A stretch of DNA of 19,240 nt from Chloroflexota bacterium (GTDB taxonomy: Bacteria > Chloroflexota > Ktedonobacteria > Ktedonobacterales > Ktedonobacteraceae). The notes beneath the pieces were generated by a model. That model saw nothing but the letters and a program-made list of their open reading frames with translations. It was not told the origin of the DNA and did not search any database. The stretch is taken from the NCBI GenBank assembly GCA_005881495.1, contig VBHI01000322.1, forward strand, positions 1 through 19,240, given 5' to 3'. The position numbers were made by a program, and so were the translations under genes. This document shows, one piece after another, positions 14,340 to 19,240 of this stretch; position 1 is the stretch's first letter; every line of letters begins with the position of its first letter.

Positions 14340-15161
14340 TCAAAACCACCTCTTTGTCGGAAATGACCGCAACGCTTTCTTTTCCTTCATGCGGGCATGT
14401 GCATCTGGTGTCTCCAGCACGCCGCGCTCTTTCAGGGGAAGATAGATACCCACGGCAAGGCCTAATAATACCCCGCCGATCAAGTAAGCACCCAAGACAT
14501 CGCTGGCCCAGTGGTCACCCAGGTACACGCGAGAGGGGCCGATCAACACCACGAACGCGACCGAGGTCGTCAGGAGGGCCGTCCGCCACCAATGCCTTCC
14601 CTCGAAGAGCATGACGCCGAAAGCGAAGAGCAGGCCCCAGTACGCGATGTAGGCCATCACGTGGCCGCTCGGGAAGCTGTATCCCACGGCTGCCTGTACG
14701 ATGGTGACGAGATTGGCCGTTGGGCGTGGCCGGCTGACCTGCACTTTCAGCAGGAGGTTGAGGAGCAAACTGACGGTCGAAAGCCCACCAACCAGCACCG
14801 CCTCTAAACGAAAGCCTTTTAGCCAGAAAAACACTGCTGTCAGGAGAACAAGGGCAGGCAGGAGGAGTGAATTCCCAGGATAGCTGATGGCGAGCATCGT
14901 GATGCGCAGCCACGGAGCCTGATTCTGTTGAAATGAGCGCGTAATCGCTACATCGAGAGGCAAGATGGGGTGGACATGGACGAACCAGGCCAGCAGTCCA
15001 AACAGCGTGATTTGTAGCGCCAACACCTGGAGCAAGCATCCGACTGCTCTCCTGCGGCGCTGTTGAGTCTCTGGAGCGCTTCCTGCTGTTTGCTCGGTGC
15101 CTTCAGTCATTGGAAGGCGTGCCTGCTTCCGTTCGTTTTCTTCTTTGCCAGACCGCTGCAT
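14340..15161 (-). CDS. PAP2-family membrane phosphatase
   Basis: This 273-residue protein carries all three signature motifs of the PAP2/type 2 phosphatidate phosphatase superfamily: KVQVSRPRP (K139 to P147), PSGH (164-167, with the catalytic acid-base His) and SRVYLGDHWASD (S210, R211, H217, D221, with the nucleophilic His). A charged N terminus of about 38 residues precedes five or six membrane helices. Such enzymes remove phosphate from lipid phosphates such as undecaprenyl pyrophosphate or phosphatidate at the outer face of the membrane; the substrate cannot be read from sequence. The ATG at 15161 follows GAGGAGAGG and is preferred over one eight codons upstream. It lies between the HdeD-like gene and the broken AI-2E gene on the same strand. 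Confidence 0.92.
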   Translation of the reverse strand: MQRSGKEENERKQARLPMTEGTEQTAGSAPETQQRRRRAVGCLLQVLALQITLFGLLAWFVHVHPILPLDVAITRSFQQNQAPWLRITMLAISYPGNSLLLPALVLLTAVFFWLKGFRLEAVLVGGLSTVSLLLNLLLKVQVSRPRPTANLVTIVQAAVGYSFPSGHVMAYIAYWGLLFAFGVMLFEGRHWWRTALLTTSVAFVVLIGPSRVYLGDHWASDVLGAYLIGGVLLGLAVGIYLPLKERGVLETPDAHARMKEKKALRSFPTKRWF

Positions 15162-15210
15162 ATTCCTCTCCTCATTCCACTGCATATTTTCTTGGAGAAC
15201 CGCAATCCCC

Positions 15211-15247
15211 GCTCACGATCCAAGCCTATGTGGAGTAGATCGCGAGC
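15211..15247 (-). terminator. Possible hairpin after the HdeD-like gene
   Basis: GCTCACGATC (15211-15220) pairs with GATCGCGAGC (15238-15247) at nine of ten positions. It lies 26 bases past the stop codon of the HdeD-like gene on the minus strand. No U-run follows, so it may only protect the 3' end or act as a weak terminator. Confidence 0.35.
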
Positions 15248-15272
15248 AGGATATCGCCTCTATGTTCGCTGT

Positions 15273-15815
15273 TCAGGCCAGGCTTGCAGCCAGGGAGCGT
15301 GTTTGGAAGTACATCACGATGTACATAATCCCAAACAAAATCGCGTAGACACCAATCAGCCAGACAACGGCGAGCAGCCCAGACGAAGGTTGGGCAGCAA
15401 TCAGGATGCCGAAGATGATCGAGATGACTCCTGTTAGCGCTGTCAACACTGCGCGCCCACCGCTCATCGGATAGGCGAGTGGAGCTATAACCTCAAAAAC
15501 GCCAGTCAAGATCGCCCAGGCCGCCAGCAGGTAGAGGAAAGCGAGCGCTGTGATGCCCGGCCATGCCAGGGCAACTGTCCCCGCCAGGATACCCAGGATG
15601 CCCTCGAAGAGGAGAAATCCCCATCCCTGCTCTCCAGTGTTCCGCAGGGCAGCTGCCACGGCTGTGATTCCGCTGATGACGGCAAACACGCCAAACACGA
15701 ACACCAGGACTGACAGCGTCATATGCGGCCAGACAAGCGCTATGATGCCGAACAGGACGGCAAAGATGCCGCGAAACAAAAACATTGTCCGATAGTTACT
15801 CAAAACTTGTTGCAT
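15273..15815 (-). CDS. HdeD/DUF308 family membrane protein
   Basis: This 180-residue protein has six hydrophobic helices in the repeated DUF308 pattern. It begins NYRTMFLFRGIFAVLFGIIA, then LVWPHMTLSVLVFVFGVFAV, then LFEGILGILAGTVALAWPGI, and later TALTGVISIIFGILIAAQP and VWLIGVYAILFGIMYIV. The WP after the first and third helices is typical of HdeD, a membrane protein linked to acid resistance in E. coli; in other bacteria the role is unproven. The ATG at 15815 has a near-perfect TAAGGAGGA ribosome binding site seven bases upstream. The 60 further open codons upstream are not needed and do not look coding. Confidence 0.9.
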   Translation of the reverse strand: MQQVLSNYRTMFLFRGIFAVLFGIIALVWPHMTLSVLVFVFGVFAVISGITAVAAALRNTGEQGWGFLLFEGILGILAGTVALAWPGITALAFLYLLAAWAILTGVFEVIAPLAYPMSGGRAVLTALTGVISIIFGILIAAQPSSGLLAVVWLIGVYAILFGIMYIVMYFQTRSLAASLA

Positions 15816-16056
15816 GTTGTTCCTCCTTATGAAACGACAACAAAAAACGATAGACCACTGTACTTGACATCTCCTCTCACATCCTCGCGCCACCTGGCAA
15901 AAGGGATAAGAGGTAAACAGCGAGAACACACCGAGTGTTTCAACCGCGTCAGTTGGGGAAACATTTTTTACTCTCACCCTCCATGATATGCGCACCCCGT
16001 GAAAGGAAGCGTTAGTTAGTTCGTAAAAAACATACAGGTTTCGCTCTACGAAATGG

Positions 16057-16500
16057 CTACATTTTGTCAGGTCCCACTTTGGCCTGGCTCAGTTGCTCCG
16101 AAGTGATGAGCGCTCCTTCCAACGTAGCCTCTTCCAGTAGAGCTTCGCGCACATCCGCACCCTGCAGGTTGGCTCCTGTCAGGTCAGCACCATTGAGATC
16201 GGCAGTGCTCAGATTGGCCTCGCGTAAATCCGCATCGCTCAGATCGGCCCCAGCAAGATTGGCCCCGCTCAAATTGGCCTGGGCAAGCCTGGCCTGGCTC
16301 AGATTCGCATTATTGAGATCGGCCCGGCTCAAATTGGCAAGGCTGAGGTCTGCCCGGGCAAGATTGACTTCGCCCAGGTTGGCCTCGCTCAAGTCAACTC
16401 CGTTCAGTGTGATCGGCGTGTCGGGATGCTCTTCTCTCCATGTGTTCCAGGCGGTGGCTACCCCCTGCTTTAACAGGTCCAACTGTTGCTGATTTGCCAT
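16057..16500 (-). CDS. Pentapeptide-repeat protein
   Basis: This 147-residue protein has about 20 consecutive pentapeptide repeats from residue 32 to 133 (for example VDLSEANLGEVNLARADLSL and ADLREANLSTADLNGADLTG). The repeats follow the A(D/N)LxxA consensus and would fold into a right-handed quadrilateral beta helix. A helical N-terminal cap (QQLDLLKQGVATAWNTWREE) precedes them. Such proteins range from DNA mimics that protect gyrase to structural proteins, and no specific role can be assigned. The ATG at 16500 has GAGGAGGG eight bases upstream. That site lies in the 17-base gap after the SARP-type regulator gene, next to its stop codon, so translation of the two may be coupled. Confidence 0.92.
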   Translation of the reverse strand: MANQQQLDLLKQGVATAWNTWREEHPDTPITLNGVDLSEANLGEVNLARADLSLANLSRADLNNANLSQARLAQANLSGANLAGADLSDADLREANLSTADLNGADLTGANLQGADVREALLEEATLEGALITSEQLSQAKVGPDKM

Positions 16501-16517
16501 TGTGATTTCCCTCCTCT

Positions 16518-18941
16518 TCAGCGAATCTCAAAAAAGCTCTGGAAAGTTCTGCCTGGAGGTGATCTTGGAAAGTCTGGAGCAACATGTCCCCTTGCACCCC
16601 ATTCACGGTCGGCCAGTAAGGTCTGCCCGCCTGCTCCTGCGTCTGATTTTCTTCCGGTCGCGCACGAAGAATTCTTTGCGAAGGCCCTGTGCAAATCTGC
16701 ACCAACAGTTCCAGCCGCAACCCACCGTCCCTGCCCATTCATGGTTTCTGCTGATGCATTCCCATTGTCGGGAGCGGGATGAAGGAGGAGGGCCTCCTCT
16801 TCTCGCATGACGAGCAACACGCGTCGCTGCACGAGCCTTTGGCGGGTCGTCCCTGCCTCCTGATACACCACTTCGCGAATCATCTCGCGAGGAAATGCGT
16901 ATCCATCAACCGCCTGCGATTCTTCTACCAGCGTCGCCTCACACAGCAATCCTCTGCGCAGTAGTTCCTCAAGGGCACGCAACCCCTCTTGCTCATCGAG
17001 CTGGGCCACCACAATGAGATGCTCGAAGGTAAGTCCTTGTCCCAGAACCGCACCGACCACCAGTAATGTCCAGGCTGTTTGAGTGAGCCGAGCGAGTTGG
17101 AAGCGGATCAGTTCACGCACGCTCGCGGGGATCAGCTCACCTACCGGTGTCTGCGCCAGCAGCCCGGTCAAGAGCACCAGCCCCCAGGAGCCATTCTCCT
17201 GAAGCGAAGGAACGATAATCTCGCGCGCGAGCAACCCTTTGAGGGTCTCGACCAGGTAAAGCGGCTGTCCACGAGTCTGAAAATAGAGCCAGTTGGCGAA
17301 AGCCACTAGAGCATCTCGAGAGAGTGAGGCTTCCCCATGCTGGGAGCCTCTTTCGAGTGGGCTGGTGTTCTCCACCTCGAGTGGCTGCTCTGCCCACGCA
17401 AGCTCCTGCACGAAGCGCTGCGTCTCTTCTTGTGAGAAAGCGGCGAGTTCCAGCACGGTCAACGGAATGCGCGTTCGCTTGAGGGCCATCAACCAGGTGG
17501 ACTGCGCGACGGTGCAGCTCTCGGCTCCTGTACGCAGGTTGAGCAGGAGCAGTACCGGAGCAGGCTGCTCGGCGAGGCTCCGCGCGAGGTAGAGCAGCAG
17601 GTCGAGCGTCGCTGTGTCTGCCCACTGCATATCATCGAGCAAGAGCACCAGGGGACGCCGACCGGCCCATACCTGGACGAGACGAGCGGTGGCCTCAAAT
17701 AAGCGATTGTGTCCAAGTGCCTCATCCGTCGAGGGGACGGGCAGATCGGGATAGCAGTCGCGTAGCTCAGGCAGCAAGCGGGAGAGTTCGGCGAGCCAGA
17801 CATCGCTGAGTAAATCATCGGGGGCATGTTCCTGCTCCAGTTGGCGGCGCAGGACATCGATGAGTGGCTGGTAGGGGAGCTGTCTCCCGGTTTGCAGGGC
17901 TCTCCCTACCAGCACATCGGCCCCCTGCGCCTGTGCCCAGCTTGCAAACTCGGTGGCCAGGCGCGTTTTGCCGATCCCGGTTTCCCCCAGGAGCAGGACG
18001 AGCTGAGGCTGACCCGCATGCACACGCTGGTAGCACTCGATCAAGGTGCCGAACTCGGCCATTCGTCCCAGGAACGGGCCGTCCAGCAGGTTCGCCGGTG
18101 GCTGTCCTGGTGAAGCGTGAGAAGGCAGAAGACTGCGAACCTGAGGCGCTCGTACAGGAGCGGTGTGGCGAATGCGTTTGGCCAGCGCCACCGTCTCAGG
18201 TTCAGGCTCGATTTGCAGTTGCTCGGCCAGCACGGCGCGGCCGTTGGCGTACGCTCGTAAGGCCCCTACACGATCTCCCTGGGAGAAGCGCAGCCGCATC
18301 AGCCGCCGGTAGCCTTCTTCATTGAGTGGATCGAAGCTTAACCAGCGGGTCACAGTTTCTATGGCACGCGCCGCATCCCCCGCCCGTTCGTACAGCATCG
18401 ACAAGGCATCAAAGAGCTGGTGGACTCGCAGGTGCCAGTACTCTCGTTGTTGGCGCGTCCAATCGTCGAAGAATTGCGAGTCGCGCAGCGTGAAGCCTGC
18501 CAGGAAAGGACCACGAACCTGGCGCGTGGCCTGCTCGAGCTGCTGCAGCAACGCTTCACGCGCCTGGCCCACGAGCGGTTCAATCCCGCGCCCTACCTGC
18601 TTGCTGGCAGATTCGACGAGACGGAGGTCCAGGACGAGGGGGCTGCCCTGGTCGAATCCAAGTGTATCGCGCTCAACCAGCAGGTGAGCCCGCTCGCCTG
18701 GTCCGTGGGAGCGCTCAAGGAGCTTGCGCAACTCAAACAGGGTAGCCCGTAAGGCTGCGCGCCCGTGCTCGGCATCCAGTTCTGGCCAGAACGATTCGGA
18801 CAGGGTTTTGCGCGGGTGCATTCCACCTTCCACCGCCAGGTAGGCAAGCAGGGCCAGCGCCTTGCGCGTGGAGAAGGTGAGCGTGCGCTCACCATGCTTC
18901 ACTACTGGTGTACCAAGCAGCGATAACTGTAACTGGCTCAT
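16518..18941 (-). CDS. SARP-type regulator: BTAD plus AAA ATPase, lacking the usual C-terminal TPR part
   Basis: The ATG at 18941, behind an AGGAG site, gives 807 residues. Residues 1-95 look like the OmpR-type winged helix of SARP regulators (LQLSLLGTPVVKHGERTLTF, STRKALALLAYLAV). Residues 100-255 are the bacterial transcriptional activator domain (FFDDWTRQQREYWHLRVHQL, FDPLNEEGYRRLMRL). A P-loop ATPase follows, with Walker A LLGETGIGKTR (about 317-327) and Walker B LVLLLDDMQWAD (431-442). Such proteins activate nearby operons when nucleotide or ligand binds. Relatives commonly run to 1000 or more residues with a TPR region. Here, from about residue 721 (HPAPDNGNASAETMNG onward), the last 87 residues lose all resemblance. 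Either a deletion or a frameshift has removed the end, so activity is doubtful. Confidence 0.85.
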   Translation of the reverse strand: MSQLQLSLLGTPVVKHGERTLTFSTRKALALLAYLAVEGGMHPRKTLSESFWPELDAEHGRAALRATLFELRKLLERSHGPGERAHLLVERDTLGFDQGSPLVLDLRLVESASKQVGRGIEPLVGQAREALLQQLEQATRQVRGPFLAGFTLRDSQFFDDWTRQQREYWHLRVHQLFDALSMLYERAGDAARAIETVTRWLSFDPLNEEGYRRLMRLRFSQGDRVGALRAYANGRAVLAEQLQIEPEPETVALAKRIRHTAPVRAPQVRSLLPSHASPGQPPANLLDGPFLGRMAEFGTLIECYQRVHAGQPQLVLLLGETGIGKTRLATEFASWAQAQGADVLVGRALQTGRQLPYQPLIDVLRRQLEQEHAPDDLLSDVWLAELSRLLPELRDCYPDLPVPSTDEALGHNRLFEATARLVQVWAGRRPLVLLLDDMQWADTATLDLLLYLARSLAEQPAPVLLLLNLRTGAESCTVAQSTWLMALKRTRIPLTVLELAAFSQEETQRFVQELAWAEQPLEVENTSPLERGSQHGEASLSRDALVAFANWLYFQTRGQPLYLVETLKGLLAREIIVPSLQENGSWGLVLLTGLLAQTPVGELIPASVRELIRFQLARLTQTAWTLLVVGAVLGQGLTFEHLIVVAQLDEQEGLRALEELLRRGLLCEATLVEESQAVDGYAFPREMIREVVYQEAGTTRQRLVQRRVLLVMREEEALLLHPAPDNGNASAETMNGQGRWVAAGTVGADLHRAFAKNSSCATGRKSDAGAGGQTLLADREWGARGHVAPDFPRSPPGRTFQSFFEIR

Positions 18942-19040
18942 AATCTGCTCCTGTTGTCGACTAGACGTGAGACGATAAACGATAGATACTGTTTCTGTCC
19001 CATACCCAATCCTCCCTGGCGCATGCGCCATGACCATGGT

Positions 19041-19238
19041 TTAGCTTTGCAGGCGACCCTGCTCGTAGAGCCAGCGCACAAACGCCAGCCGCTTGAATTC
19101 AGGAGTGGCCTCCTGGTAGGCTCCTCGCTGATAGAGTTCTTTTAATCTGAAGAGGCTAGCGATCTCCTCGCTCGAAAAACCAACGTGCTCGAGATTCCGA
19201 ACTTCCGTTACAGTTGGGAGCTGCTCTCGTATTTCCAT
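19041..19238 (-). CDS. Small hypothetical protein upstream of the SARP-type regulator
   Basis: This 65-residue protein starts at the ATG 19238, only two bases from the window edge, so its ribosome binding site is not visible and an upstream start cannot be excluded. It reads MEIREQLPTVTEVRNLEHVG, then FSSEEIASLFRLKELYQRGA and EFKRLAFVRWLYEQGRLQS. It is predicted to be mostly helical, charged and soluble. The EEIASLFRLKELY stretch might be a helix-turn-helix-like pair, but I do not recognise the family. The regulator's start lies 99 bases downstream on the same strand, so the two could form one transcript. Confidence 0.6.
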   Translation of the reverse strand: MEIREQLPTVTEVRNLEHVGFSSEEIASLFRLKELYQRGAYQEATPEFKRLAFVRWLYEQGRLQS

Positions 19239-19240
19239 AG

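Noticed and set aside
1..19240. CRISPR arrays, tRNA, rRNA or a replication origin.
   Set aside because: I saw no regularly spaced repeats, no cloverleaf or conserved rRNA sequence, and no cluster of DnaA boxes.

Overview
The window looks like a piece of a large chromosome from a Chloroflexota bacterium, most likely class Ktedonobacteria. This is inferred from the mix of features: paired YbjQ-domain genes beside pspA, an F420-type nitroreductase, a SARP/BTAD-AAA regulator, PQQ-propeller and TnpB debris, and an IS630 copy. It is not proven by any marker gene; I see no rRNA, tRNA or CRISPR array.

Layout. (1) 1-3516, minus strand: a stress-type operon. It runs from an unnamed 136-residue protein through two paralogous proteins, each with two YbjQ (UPF0145) domains, into a nitroreductase whose ribosome binding site overlaps the stop codon of the gene before it. 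A partial deazaflavin(F420)-type nitroreductase follows further downstream. (2) 3517-3737: a divergent promoter region with an extended -10 element on each strand, and then pspA (3738-4496, plus). (3) 4497-4778: an intergenic region rich in small hairpins, followed by a flavodoxin-family gene. (4) 5424-6556: two gene fragments, the C-terminal half of a two-domain DUF4389 membrane protein and the C-terminal end of a GH78 alpha-L-rhamnosidase. (5) 6557-11552: a graveyard of mobile DNA. It holds a TnpB C-terminal remnant, a frameshifted PQQ-propeller fragment, a multiply frameshifted IS630 transposase, the core-binding domain of a tyrosine recombinase, and an unrecognised 462-residue protein with a helix-turn-helix and a four-cysteine cluster. 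Matching terminal inverted repeats at about 7363 and 9397 bracket the IS630 and propeller fragments as one unit of about 2 kb.

(6) 11553-16500, minus strand: a run of small envelope or stress genes: a 125-residue unknown, a fasciclin-domain protein, a four-helix membrane protein, a C-terminally truncated AI-2E-family transporter, a PAP2 phosphatase, an HdeD/DUF308 membrane protein and a pentapeptide-repeat protein. (7) 16518-19238, minus strand: a SARP-type BTAD plus AAA ATPase regulator whose C-terminal TPR region appears to be missing. It is preceded by a 65-residue unknown and followed 17 bases later by the pentapeptide gene.

How the parts work together. The best candidate for an under-described functional system is the divergent pair of pspA and the operon of unknown protein, two double-YbjQ proteins and nitroreductase. 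This suggests a membrane or oxidative stress module. Much of the rest shows repeated truncation and frameshift decay, so several open frames should not be read as working genes.
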